Positions 32,281-44,786 of a stretch of 64,000 bases of DNA are shown here, piece after piece. Each line of letters begins with the position of its first letter. Position 1 is the first letter of the stretch. The position numbers and the translations under genes were made by a program. This stretch comes from Takifugu bimaculatus (taxonomy: Eukaryota; Chordata; Actinopteri; Tetraodontiformes; Tetraodontidae): contig CP034975.1 in the NCBI GenBank assembly GCA_004026145.2, positions 22,537,111 to 22,601,110 of the forward strand, given 5' to 3'. Below the pieces are notes generated by a model, which worked only from the letters and a program-made list of their open reading frames with translations, was not told where the DNA came from and made no database searches.

Positions 32281-32910
32281 AAGGAGGCCTTTACACTTTA
32301 TGTTTGATTCCATTTAAGCTGATATTCCATTCTTGACATCTTTAAATTTACAGTATTCATGGGAGATTTATTTGGTCATTTTGCTTCTTTTTATTTCCTA
32401 TTTCCCACATTTATTCATAGTTTTTATTAGATTGCAATAAATCCTATAACATTGACCAGACTGACTAAAGTCAAATGAGCTGCGGTTCCCACCGATAGCG
32501 TCATTCTGATGGGTTTTTGCTGGCTGCAGCTGAAATATTCCAATGCTCCATGTCACAGAGACAGTAAATACTAAACCCTAAAGATTCTGAAGGCATGATG
32601 TCAAATAGTAACGTATAATACAGACATTTGAAGAGACAATTAAGAGAATGTTTCCATGCTTCTAAGAGTGGCCGAGGAGCCATTTAGAACTTTATAAAGA
32701 TGCATTGTGTGACACCAAGGAACTAATTTAACTTCAAGGCGAAGCTGCTTCTGCTTTGTCGACCATCGACTGATCTCCTGAAAGTCCACCAGCGCTTTTT
32801 AAAAACTGAATTCTTCATCTATGGAGGGAGTAGACGGCAGATGTTTCCACAGATGCTCTTCACCAGTGGTCAGTGAGTGATGCAGCAGATGAGCGGGAGT
32901 TGACTGGCTT
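32281..32910. other. Unique AT-rich DNA, 3' flank of the NLR gene
   Basis: No gene or repeat recognised. On the minus strand AATAAA occurs near 32394 and 32414, downstream of the last NLR exon, and could serve as its polyadenylation signals. No B30.2/PRY-SPRY exon is present, although many fish NLRs have one. Confidence 0.5.
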
Positions 32911-35900
32911 CTACCAGCCATGTCTCAATGTCTCCAGCCCATAGTCTGGATTCTCTACGAGATCAGACAGCAGCTTCACTCCTGAATCCTGCAGCTGGTT
33001 CTGACTCAGGTCCAGTTCTCTGAGATGGGAGGGATTGGACCTCAGCGCCGAGGCCAGAGAGTCACAGCTGATCTCTGATAACCTGCAGTACCTTAATCTA
33101 AATAAAGAAGGGAAACTTTTATAAGGTTATAAGTGAAACCAGTATTAATCTGAAAGGTTAATCAAAGACATGATCTGTAAATATTTAATTTAGTTACAGG
33201 TTAAAAATGATAGTAATATGTAATTACCACAATTCCAACCTCTCAGGTTTGCACTGTTCCAAAGGAGAATATATATTGTTCTGGCCCTCACTCTCCCCAG
33301 GTTCTCCCACCTCTTTCCCTCCCGTCTCATCATGGAGATCCATCTCACCTGTGGCTCATCTTTAAAGGCACAACCTGTCTTAGATGACTTCCTGTCTCCC
33401 TCACCATCTCCCTCCTCGTTGGCTGGTGTCTACCAGGCACCCTCACCTAGTTTTGTCTCATTTTGGTGACCATCTGTCGGCTTTTTCATTGTCCTTAAAT
33501 CAATTTATCATGAATAAGTGGTCCCCGTGTGGCCCTCCCTCCTGAAGGAACTGGGCACAACACACACACTCAGAAAGTGTGAGGACCCTCGGATGGAATA
33601 ATGGACATTTTTGAGAATGGTGTTTACCCCAGAGTTTCCAGTCGGCAGTTTGGATCCTGGAGAAAACCACAGAGCAGCTTCACTCCTGGATCCTTCAGCT
33701 GGTTCTGACTCAGGTCCAGTTCTCTGAGATGGGAGGGATTGGACCTCAGCGCCGAGGCCAGAGAGCCACAGCTGATCTCTGATAAGCTGCAGTCCTCTAA
33801 TCTGAAAAATGCAGGATGAGGTTATACGGAGCAGGTCTGCATGTTATCTGCGTCAGTACTAAACCTACGTTAGTTCTTAGTTGGGTCAGACCTGAATTCA
33901 CGATATTCCAAGGAATGTTTTTAATGTGGTGCATCACAGCAGTGTTGAGAACAGCCTCACTTCACCATCTTAGCAGCTGGTATATAGGTAGAAAAATGAA
34001 GACTGACCTGAGCCTCTCCAGTTTACAGTTTGGACTCTCCAGTCCAGAACAGAGCCGCTTCACTCCTGAATCCTGCAACGTGTTGTGGCTCAGGTCCAGA
34101 ACCCTCAGATGGGAGTGGTTGGACTTCAGAGCTGAGACCACAGAATCACAGCTGGTCTCTGATAAACTGCAGCCCAATAGGCTAAAATAACAATTATTTT
34201 GAGAGAAGACAAATAAAAATCAACATGTACCAGAGCAAAACACAGCTTACAAGCAACAAACCTCTGGTCCTGCACCGGCTTATCTGCCGTATGTTCCTAT
34301 TTTGGGTTCTTTCAGGGCGGTTGGACAAGATCTCCAGCGTATGTAAAGCGTGTGTAGGGTCAAAATACCTTCCAAGTTTGTGAGACCACATTTCTCAATA
34401 GCTCAACTCTTGTCAGGAGTTGGGCCAAAGCGACCCACTCCTGACAGCTTGTGGGCGATGCTGCAGCGACCCTGCAATCCCTACACTCTCTGGTGAAACC
34501 AAATCAAAGGTTTTAGACACTGCTGGATGCTGGAAGGGTGGCTATAGTCTGGACGCATCGTTCCCCTGACTGCACATTTCTCCAACAATGATTGGCAGCT
34601 GGTGTCACTTGTTCTCCAGATGAGAGAAGGAAAGAGAGCCCCCCCACAGTGTGTTTGATTGCCCCACTGCAAGCTCAATGCTGCCAGAGAACATTGCAGG
34701 AGCATCAATTCCCCTCAGGGCATCAACAAGGACCTCAGGAAAAGGTGCAGCTGCCACCTACTAGAGACAAGCACACTGAGCTGAGATTCAAAGCCCTCTC
34801 CTCCCAAGAGAAGAGCTTGTTTGTTGGAGGCTCTTCTGGGCGATACCTGGTGCCACAGCTCCAGCTCAGCCCGTCTCTGGAGCTGAGGTGGAGCTGAGCA
34901 AGTTTCATGGTTCTCCACCACTTCCTCTCGCTGAGGACCTTCTCAGCTGGTGGTTTCTGCTCCACCTTCCAAGTTGAGCAGGTGATACTTCTGCATTCCT
35001 GCCACCAGTGTCTCTGCAGAAAGAGTCTTCTCTACTGTTTTATATTAGATTGTAGAAAATTAGGATTTTTGGTTGATGTCTTAGATGTTGTTGACTAAGA
35101 GCAGGTTTTTCTTTAATAACATAGAAAGATTCGATGAGAAGAGCAAATGTATTATTTTATGAGCTACTTCCACTACTATTATATACACATACTTCCATAT
35201 TGTCTTAGATTGCAAGCTGCATTTATTGCATCGTTCATAGAAAGTCATATTTGTGAGGAGAAAAACTCCAATAAGGTCATTTTCTTTTATGACCATTACA
35301 ACAGAAGGAGGCGATGAACAGATTTATCTAAAAATGTGTGAAAACTTATGGATGGAAACCTTTTTAAAATGGTTGCATTGTGTAGAATCGGTGGAGAATC
35401 AACTTGTTGACTTCTGATTTGGACTCCAATGGAAGTGAGGTGCAACAATTGTGGATGCTGAAAGCTTCAGATCTTCATGAAGGTTTCTGTGGTTGGACTG
35501 ACCTGCTGCCCCTTTAAGAGGGAGGCAGGTTTGGGCTTCTGGCTGGAATGAAGCCACCTAAGATGAGAATGACTGCAGGCTTTCGGTACCAAGGTTTAAC
35601 AGGGCGCTCACTTCACACTTGGGCTTTTCTCTTTTTTGGGATGGCTTTTCTCAGGAGAGAAGGGGCATGGCACACTGCAGCAGCTTTCTTTTTGGGTTTT
35701 CTAGTTTTCCTTCTGATCTTTAAAAGACAGGAAGAACCATTTTTGATTGGTCTGAATGTTTGGGCGGTTTTGTGGCCAGCCTAAAATAAAACAAGACAAA
35801 TCTACAACTGATACTTCCTTTCTAGTCATTGATGACCATCCTCACATGGGGCAGATTTCCACAACCAATTTAATACTGCAAATCTGTCCTGTGTGGTCTT

Positions 35901-38900
35901 TTTTCTGAGAACTGTAACACTACGTTTATAACAAAGATCAAACATGGAAACAGTTATTGTCTAACTAGTTACACCTGGGAAAGTACTGGATCATCTCTGA
36001 CTGACCTGAGAGTCTCCAGCTCACAGAGAGGATCCTGGAGAAAACCACAGAGCTGCTTCACTGCTGGATCCTTCAGATGGTTCCAACTCAGGTCCAGAAC
36101 CCTCAGATGGGAGGGATTGGACCTCAGCGCCGAGGCCAGAGAGACACAGCTGATCTCTGATAACCAGCAGCCACTCAGTCTGGAAAAGGAATAAATGGGG
36201 CAAATAAAAACACATTTCTAAATCTGAAAATGAAGAGAAAAGCAGAAAATGTAAAGAAATTTAGAAAAGACCAACAGAGGCCTCCTGACCTGAGCGTCTC
36301 CAGTCTGCAGTTTGGATGCATCATTGCAGAAGACAGTAACTTTACTACGGCATCTGTCAGGCTTTGGTTCCAGCTTAAGTCCAGCTCCCGTAGATGAGAA
36401 GGGTTTGACGTCATTGCTGAGGCCACAACTTCCCAATCACTCGTTGAAAGAACATCATCAGACAGTCTGTTGTGTATGAAACAAAAATAGTGAGTCAAAC
36501 TTTGGGATTTCTCATCAACTCATCTGAGAATCTACCTCAACACAAATGTAGCTCATTTCCTGGAAAAGCTAAATTCAACACCGTAGAGCAACAGTTTGAA
36601 CGACCATCAGATCTGAAATGCAACTGAATTATTCTTAACATTTGTCTTATTTTAGAACAGCTCATAATTACTCAATATTTAAAATGATTATAGCAAATGG
36701 TTTAAAGGAACGTGCATCTTTTTATCTGTCTATCGGCTCTTTGGATATTTTGCATTTCATCCAATTTGTACGATGGTGCGTCAAGTCTTAATTCAGCGAT
36801 CCGATCGATGACATCAGAGTCTCTGGTTGCATCGATTGCCCTCAGCTTCTGTTCTATCTGCCTGTTTCCCTTCAAATCATTTTCACTGCACCTTTTGTTG
36901 CTAGTGATGAAGTTGCCACCTAACGGGTGTGGAAAGGCTCAAACAACTTTGTGGGTCACATAAAGGCTCCAAACGGAACCGCCACAAAGACCTAAAACAC
37001 CCATTTAAACCAACGAGGCCGGCTGTTTTTACGTTGAACAAATGAAGCAAAATAGTCACGAGTCATTAGTTAAAATGTGTTTTTCTGTCGTTAGAATACG
37101 ATGTACAGTGAAGTGAGTACGGAATTATATACAGTGATCCCTCGTTTATCGCGGGAGTTACGTTCCAAAAGTAACACGCGAAAAGTGAAATCCGCGAAGT
37201 AGCAACTTTATTTTTTTAAATTATTTTACAATGCAATACTGAACAGTAGAATGAAACCAAACATCAAAACCTGTTTTAAAGACCAAACTTTGTTTAAAAC
37301 AATAATTTTAATATAGTAATACTGTACAAGGTTGGAAACATTGTCCCAGCTGTGCCTCTTCGTCCTGACTCCGCTCCGCTGTTTCTACTGGAGGCGCAGG
37401 AGTCTTTCTCCCAGAGAAGAACATTGTTATGGGGAGTTGTTGGCGCTCTCTTTTTCTGAGCAAGAAGATTTTTATAAACGGATATGCCACCTTCGATTAT
37501 ATTTGAGAACTGCAATGAACGACTCGCAAAAAAAAATCCGCGAAGCAGCGAAGCCGCGAAAGATGAACCGCGATATAGCGAGGGATCACTGTATACAAAC
37601 AAACAAAAGTGATTTAATGACATGACAGTAATTTCATGATAGTCAGTTAACTTGTGGCTCCTATTATTCCTGCCTTATGTTGGTTTGTCTGGATTGACCT
37701 TTGAACTTATATCCAGCCAGTGTTGAACATTTCTGGATGAATTGTTGTTGTTTTTAATTTATGGACGCTGCAATGGAGATAAAGAATTGAAGGAATGACC
37801 ACTGGAGGGGGTATTGCTACCTGACATGATCCACTCGCTTGATTTAAACGCCGATGTCCTGCCCCAGAAATCTTTACTTACTCGACCTTCCTGCAGTTCC
37901 TCACAGCTGGAATCAGGCGACGTAGTCCCTCCTCTGAGGTGTTGTACTGCTGCAGGTCCAGCTCATCCAGAACCTCCTCTGACATCTGCAGCAGGTAGGC
38001 CAGAGCTGAACAGTGGATCTCTGACAGTCTCCTCCATGATTTCTTCCCTGACTTCAGGAACTCTTGGATCTCCTGATGGACTGACTGATCCTTCATCTCC
38101 CTCAGACAGTGGAAGATGTTGATGCTTCTGTCTGGGGAGATTTCATCACTGTTCTCCTCCTTCAGGTTGTTGAGGACCTTCTGGATGGTTTCTGGGCGGC
38201 TGTCCGTCTGATCCAACAATCCTCCCAAGATCCTCTGATTGGACTCCAGAGAGAGACCATGAAGGAAGCGAACAAACAAGTCCAGGTGGCCATTTTCACT
38301 TTTGAGAGATTTCCTTAGTGCTCTCCTGAGAAAGCCATAAAGAGATGTGACTGGTTCAGAATATTTTAGGAACTGACTTATAACCACTGTGTCTTTCCTG
38401 GTGTAAGGGTGGAACATGTAGACGGCAGCCAGAAACTCCTGAATGCTCAGATGAACAAAGCAGTAGACTGATTTCTGGAAGATCACACTCTCTCTCTTGA
38501 AGATCTCTGTACAAACTCCTGAGTACACCGACACCTCGGAGACGTCCAGTCCACATCGCTCCAGGTCTTCTGAGTAGAACATGATGTTTCCTTTCTCCAG
38601 ATGTTCAAACGCCAGCCGACCCAACTTCAGAAGGAGTTCTTTATCAGCCTCAGTCAGTTCCTCTGGTCTCTGCTTTCCTCCATACTTCTGCTTCTTCCTC
38701 TTTATCTGAACCCTCAGGAAGTGTGAGTAGAGGTCAGTCAGGGTTTTGGGCAGCTCTCCTCTCTGGTCTCTGGTCATCATGTCCTCCAGAACTATAGCAG
38801 TGATCCAGCAGAAAACTGGGATCAGACACATGATGTGGAGGCTCCTGGAGGCCTTGATGTGTGAGATGATTCTCTTGGACAGATCTTCATCACTGAACCT

Positions 38901-40247
38901 CCTCCTGAAGTACTCCTCCTTCTGGGAGTCAGTGAAGCCTCGTACTTCTGTGATCCTGTCAACACACGAGGGAGGAATCTGATGGGCTGCTGCAGGTCTG
39001 GAGGTGATCCAGATGAGAGCTGAGGGAAGCAGGTTCCCCTGGATGAGGTTCACCAGGAGCACGCCAACGGACGATACTTGTGTGACATCAGAGATGACCT
39101 GATGCTTGTTGAAACCCAGTGAAAATCTGCTTTCATCCAGGCCATCAAAGATGAACAGAAGTTTCCAGACAGTCAGATCTTCTGCTCTGATCTTCTGTAA
39201 TGTTGGATGGAAAACATGAAGCAGTGAGAGAAGACTGTGCTGCTCATCTCTGATCAAGTTCAGCTCCCTGCATGAGAGCGGAAGCACCAGACTGATGTCT
39301 TGGTTCTCCAAACCTTCTGCCCAGTCCAGACTGAACTTCTGCACTGAGAAGGTTTTTCCAACGCCGGCGACACCGTTGGTCAGAACCACTCTGATGTGTC
39401 TCTGTTGCTCAGATAAGACTTTGAAGATGTCCTGGCACTTGATTGGAGTGTCCTGGATGTTCTTCTTGGAGGTTCTCTCAAGCTGTCTCACCTCATGTTG
39501 CGTGTCCACCTCCTCACTTTGTCCCTCAGTGATGTAGAGCTCAGTGTAGATCTTGTTCAGCAGGGTTCCACTTCCTGCTTCATGAGTTCCTTCAGTCACA
39601 TGTTCACATCTTCTCTTCAGACTCATCTTATGACCTTCTATCACCTCCTGCAGATCACTTCCTGAACATAAGTAAACCAATGATTTCCATCTATAATAAA
39701 TCATCAACACAACTCCAAATTCATGACATCACAAATTAAATCTCATATTGAACAGTTTTACTTTGTTTGGGCTTCATTTCAGCATCTCCAGATCTGCTTC
39801 CAGATTGTGAACAAGAGGACTCTCCTGGTGGAGCTGACTGGTCCCAGTTTGATAGGATGTGCTCCCCCCTCTCACTATGAAACACATCTCTATTAGTCCT
39901 TTGATTTATAGGATGAAAGAACCTGATCAAGACTCAATATTGTTCCAGCATTTATGTCTGAATTCATCTTTCAGTTTAAACCTGATTCTTGTTTCTAATC
40001 AACAATATTCACATTAAGTCTGTAACTATATGACTGTCTGAGGTTTAAGTGTTAAACATCTCCAATAATAAACTCACAACCTGCTGCTGTTAATGTGACT
40101 AACAGCTGCCACACAAACACATCATCACGCTTTAGTTTTCTTACATTTCCTCTGAACTTCTGAAGTATATTTAGTCCATTGTTTGGACCGGTCACTCTTC
40201 AGGGACACCCAGCTGGGCACTGTGGACTCTGCTCTGTCCTCGTCCAT
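32911..40247 (-). CDS. NLRC3-like NACHT-LRR receptor (fish FISNA type)
   Basis: Predicted cytosolic innate-immune NLR. Exons: 40247-40145 ([20 protein letters not shown]), 39889-39762, 39661-37882 (FISNA plus NACHT), then LRR exons 36466-36290, 36179-36006, 34181-34008, 33801-33628 and 33097-32911 (stop TAG). The large exon has a FISNA stretch ([20 protein letters not shown]), Walker A GVAGVGKT, Walker [11 protein letters not shown] and a winged-helix region. LRR exons are 174-177 bp, all phase 2, with repeats such as [21 protein letters not shown]. The phase between the first two exons (1 against 2) does not match, so an exon is missing or a boundary is wrong there; later junctions agree. 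No death-fold or B30.2 domain is seen. NLRs of this class are numerous and often near chromosome ends in fish. Confidence 0.8.
34390..36000. other. Large intron of the NLR gene, nothing recognised
   Basis: Between LRR exons 36179-36006 and 34181-34008. Short open frames are present (for example 34735-34965 minus and 35548-35784 plus), but none shows a domain or splice logic. The longer intron may hold an old insertion. Confidence 0.4.
37132..37591. mobile_element. Tigger-like MITE (TA target site)
   Basis: 460-bp element with terminal inverted repeats CAGTGATCCCTCG and CGAGGGATCACTG, flanked on both sides by TA. Subterminal TCGCGG/CCGCGA words are typical of nonautonomous pogo/Tigger (Tc1-mariner superfamily) elements in fish. 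It has no transposase and sits in the NLR intron between the NACHT exon and the first LRR exon. Confidence 0.75.
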
Positions 40248-41628
40248 CCTGAGGAAACATCAGAAATAGTGATGAGACTGTGATGAAGGTAAATAATCTG
40301 TAGAGGTTGGAGTTAAATAATCCCAATTCACTGCATTTTTATCCAACAGGAACATTTCTAATCCATTCTGGATAACAACTGAATCAATAAATCAATGATG
40401 TCTCTGTATCATTTTCATGTTTTCAGAGTTTAAGCTGCTTTTTTTAACTGTTCCCTGCAGTGAGAAAAGAACTGGCACCTTTTCCAGCCCCTCATCCTGC
40501 AGCACTGAATGTGCTCTAAAGTTCTTTCCAGAGCAAACGTCTCTGCACTTGCAGCAACATGTTGTAGTCATGGATCTGTGAGGAGAACCGGATACAGGAA
40601 ACGCCCCCACTTTGATCCCAAAACCCAACTGGTGGCCAACGGTGGTCCGGCAACGACGGGGACGCTGGTCCATCGGCCCGACAACACTGGTTTTCCACAG
40701 GCCAACATGGTGAAAGGACTGTCTTCAGCTCAGCCAATAAATTATCTGGTGCTACATAAACATACTAGTCAGGACTTTTTAACTTCCCTCCTTTGTTCCC
40801 CTCTTCAATTATTTCTATGATCCAAGTCCTCAAAGATCACTGCTCTATTTAAAATAGATGAAAGAAATGACACCCACTCCTGCATTTCTTTCACAGTGGT
40901 TCCACAACATAGAACAATAAACCACTGGGAGAAAACGTGCAACATGAACCCAAAATCCTGTTGGTGTCCTGTGATCCTGTGTGGATTTAGTTATTTAGTT
41001 TATTGTCTTAAATTGGTCCGGCTGAGAGATGCTAACTTGCCCACGATTAGATGTTGTTTGACAGGTAATACCAAAATATCCAGCTGTGACCTGGACTGTT
41101 GAACAGCTCTAATAACTCTAAGAGCTTTTCACCTGTCACAAAAAAGTTTTAAAATGTTGTTAATACCTGTTAAGACTCTCTAACAACGTTAACAGCATAA
41201 TACTCTCTTCTGCCCTCGGCTAAGCGCGTTAGCATCGGCAGCGAGCTAAACACATGGCTTCAGTAACCACTCGTGAAGCGTTCTGTGGTTTTTACCGATC
41301 CACTTTATTTTTGTAAAACTGCAAGAAAAGGATCACAATACTTAACTTTGGTTTCAATGTAAAAACGTACATTTTGAGTAGCGGCTACAATCGTAAAAGA
41401 TATTACTTACAGATTATGCCTTTGAGAAGTGCAAAAGTAAAAGAAGTAACCGGATTGGATCCAAGAGCGGCCCGTTTTCCGTGTTCCGCAGCACCTTTAT
41501 CTGTCTCCACCCTACTCCACTAAATGGCAGCGCGACAGGAGCGACTGTAAATTGACAACTTACATCTAACAAACAAACCTCCGGAAAAGGAACAAACAAC
41601 ACAAAACTGAGGGACAGAACATACTCAC

Positions 41629-41690
41629 TTTACACTCAGCTTGTCGCTCTTCCTGCTTCGTCTGAACAGAATACTTTCACTTTCACTTTT
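41629..41690 (-). promoter_or_regulatory. NLR 5' non-coding exon and promoter with IRF/ISRE element
   Basis: On the minus strand AAAAGTGAAAGTGAAAGT (41690-41673) contains a perfect GAAANNGAAA interferon-response/IRF element. It is followed by TTCTGTTCAGACGAAGC and a good splice donor (AAA|GTGAGT, exon end 41629). A matching acceptor CCTCAG lies just before the first NLR ATG at 40248. This suggests an interferon-inducible promoter for the NLR gene. Start site and expression are inferred. Confidence 0.5.
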
Positions 41691-42049
41691 AAAACCTAAT
41701 CAACAGCTTTATGGCGTATATATTACTACCATTAAAGCGTTCTGGGAGGGTTTAAAGTTCAAAGTTCTTTTAGGATCAGTAGCAAAGAGCAGAAAAATAA
41801 ACTAAACTTCACTTAGAAAGACTATTCAACAATAACTAAAGCCAGACTATAAGAAAGTTAAACAAGACCCATTCATTTATAATGTATAACGATGTTTTGT
41901 GCTAAAACTAAATATGAAGTCTAGTTGAATTTTCTTAAGCCAAGAATTCTTCAGCTCTATGCAGCTCTTCAATAGTCACAAAAATCTTGATTTTATCTCC
42001 AAACACAACTGTCAATTCTTTTCACTAATGCTCATGTTTCCACTCACCT

Positions 42050-42195
42050 TGTCGGTCTTCAGTCTTCCTGCTCAGTCTGAACGGAAAACTTTTACCTTTC
42101 CTTTTTCCTCTGTTAATGAACAACTTTATGGCTGTTGATTAATATTCCACTACTATGAAAGCATTCTGGGAGGGTTCAAAGTTGTTTTGCTATTT
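42050..42195 (-). promoter_or_regulatory. Duplicated distal copy of the NLR promoter region
   Basis: Shares with 41632-41770 the words TCTTCCTGCT(C/T), GTCTGAACRGAA, CARCTTTATGG and GCRTTCTGGGAGGGTT in the same order, so one is a tandem duplicate of the other. The IRF element is altered here to AGGAAAGGTAAAAGTTTTC. Confidence 0.5.
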
Positions 42196-43723
42196 TAATG
42201 CCATAAATATGTTTTTACATTTAAATTAAAACTGACTAACTTAGTTAACTAAATAAGATTTATGGAGCTTTACAGATTTGAAAGACTTGTAAAAGCAGCA
42301 TATTTCTGCAGCCCTGGAGTCCAGGAGGAGCAGCAGAGGTCAGAATGTGTCGGAGTGCGTTTAACTATTGTCTGCAGTTCCACGCGTGTCCACCGGGTGG
42401 CGGTAAAGCACCACATGATGTTTCTCCTTTTTGGAACTTCTTCAGCTGCGTTGAGCTTTAAATCTTCACCTGTCGCTCCCTTTAAGCTCTAAACTTTGTG
42501 GTTCTGTGTGTAGTTTGTTGGTTTGAATATTTCTGATGAATTCTGATGAAAATGACTGAAACTGTCAATGACCAATAGAAAGTTTGTCCATTGTTCTACT
42601 GCGTCACACATTTTCATTATTTATTGTCATTTTTGGGTCTAAACTGGACCAGTTCTGTGAGCTGTTTTGCTTTTTCTGTGGACCAGATGTTCCAGGCAGG
42701 TTCCATCATGGGACACAGACGGAGACAGGTCACGTGACAACAGTCAGCCTTTAGTTCTTTATTACAGGAGGATCTGGTTTATATACAGACACGAATCTGC
42801 AAAATACTAAAAAGTCTATGAACCCAAAATACTAAAAAGTCTACATCCATGCACACGCGTGTATTAAGTGTTTATACACACGTATGCGCGTACGTGCACA
42901 CTGTATATTCATCTAATAACTGTTAGTTTCTAAAACACCAAAGTAGAGTCACTGAGGCACGGCTTCACCTCCTTTACACCGAGGTTTCCCTGAGCAGGTG
43001 TGATGAACTGTTGCAGAAGGAAAAGCATGGAACATGTTAATAACCGGACACAACAACACTCAGGTTTATTGTCTGACGGCATCAGTGTCTCTGGTTGCAT
43101 CTGTCTGAGGAGCATTGTGAAACCAGGAGCAGTGTAAATGAGGGGGGGGCAGTGAGTGGATGCTGCATTCATCAAACACACAATAGTCAGAAGAGAAGAA
43201 GGAAGAACAGAAGCCCGTGTTCCTCAGTGTTGGTGTGGAGACGCCTGTTTGGAGGAGCAGGAAGCAGGCTGGACTCTTCCAGCTGGCTTTAATGCCACTT
43301 CTCTTCTGAGAACCTCCCAGCAGCTTTCTCTCCACCATCTTTTTACGCTGAAGGTTTCTGATCATTTCAGGTCAGATGTTCTTGGACTGAGGTTAAACAT
43401 GTTTGTTCTTGTGCTCGGAGCGAACCGACGATCCTCTAAAGTCAGGCGTCCTAAAGGTGGATGTTTTCTGAGGCCTGGAGGCTTTAAAGTGGCGCTTTTA
43501 CCCACTTGTCCTCGTTCTGTTGGAAACTTGATCCAAAAACCTTTTCTGGAGCTTCATGTTCTGCTTTTTTGAAGGAATGAAATGGTTTCATCAGCGCTGC
43601 CGGGGGCGGAGCAGGCTTCATAAATCTGAAGCTCTGAGATCCTTTAAAGATCTCCTGGAATCAGCAGATGGGGGTTTGATCAAAAACTGTAAGAATCAGT
43701 CAAGCTATCAAATCTTGACTCAG
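42196..43723. other. Unique DNA without recognised gene
   Basis: AT-moderate sequence between the NLR promoter and the receptor exon. Short frames exist, but no domain, splice pattern or repeat family was recognised. Confidence 0.4.
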
Positions 43724-43860
43724 TTGCATGGAGAGCAACAAGCATCAGGACACCACCTTCTACCTGGTCATCAAACCTCTCTTCTACGTGGTCAACATCA
43801 TCATCCCCTGCGTGCTCATCTCCTTCCTGGCCTCGCTGGTCTACTACCTGCCCCCAGACA
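43724..43860 (+). pseudogene. Isolated nicotinic acetylcholine receptor TM1 exon (delta-like)
   Basis: The frame reads [20 protein letters not shown] and then [19 protein letters not shown], the end of the ligand-binding domain and first membrane segment of a muscle-type nicotinic receptor subunit, closest to delta by memory. An acceptor CAG ends at 43723. The exon ends in phase 1 at 43860 before GTCAGT, as in the family. Compared with the family pattern (KRKPLFY) two residues, Arg-Lys, are absent, a 6-base gap. No neighbouring receptor exons are found, so this is a stray exon copy. Confidence 0.6.
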
Positions 43861-44065
43861 GTCAGTGCAGAGTCCCAGAACGTCCTGAAGCCAGCGTCAG
43901 GCAGATGAACAGTCTGGGACCTTTTCAGAATCACAACTACATGAACTGAGTTAACCTTCAACAGCACCCAAAGAATCAGACATTATAGCTGAATATCACG
44001 CAGCACGGGACAACACAGCTAATAAAGCAGCAAACATCTGCCACACTCTGCTCCAGCCCATGGAC

Positions 44066-44735
44066 TCAGTGCTGATCACACACCCGCCCTCACCCTCTGA
44101 TCACACACCCGCCCTCACCCTCTGATCACACACCCGCCCTCACCCTCTGATCACACACCCGCCCTCACCCTCTGATCACACACCCGCCCTCACCCTCTGA
44201 TCACACACCCGCCCTCACCCTCTGATCACACACCCGCTCTCACCCTCTGATCACACACCCGCCCTCACCCTCTGATCACACACCTGCCCTCACCCTCTGA
44301 TCACACACCCTCTGATCACACACCTGCCCTCACCCTCTGATCACACACCCGCTCTCACCCTCTGATCACACACCTGCCCTCACCCTCTGATCACACACCT
44401 GCCCTCACCCTCTGATCACACACCCGCTCTCACCCTCTGATCACACACCCACTCTCACCCTCTGATCACACACCCGCTCTCACCCTCTGATCACACACCC
44501 ACTCTCACCCTCTGATCACACACCCGCCCTCACCCTCTGATCACACACCTGCCCTCACCCTCTGATCACACACCCGCCCTCACCCTCTGATCACACACCC
44601 GCCCTCACCCTCTGATCACACACCCGCCCTCACCCTCTGATCACACACCCGCCCTCAGTCACTGATCACACACCCGCCCTCACCCTCTGATCACACACCC
44701 GCCCTCACCCTCTGATCACACACCCGCCCTCACCT
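44066..44735. repeat. 25-bp minisatellite, copy 3
   Basis: Same unit as at 77-2152, about 27 copies, much more regular (TGATCACACACCCGCCCTC plus ACCCTC). Confidence 0.95.
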
Positions 44736-44786
44736 TCATGCTGTCTGTAGAGACCTGGTGTCCTGAGACCTGCTCCTCTCCTGCAG

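Noticed and set aside
34481..35098. Several overlapping short frames in the NLR intron that might be a small gene
   Set aside because: None has a recognisable domain, splice partners or consistent frame; left as intron DNA.
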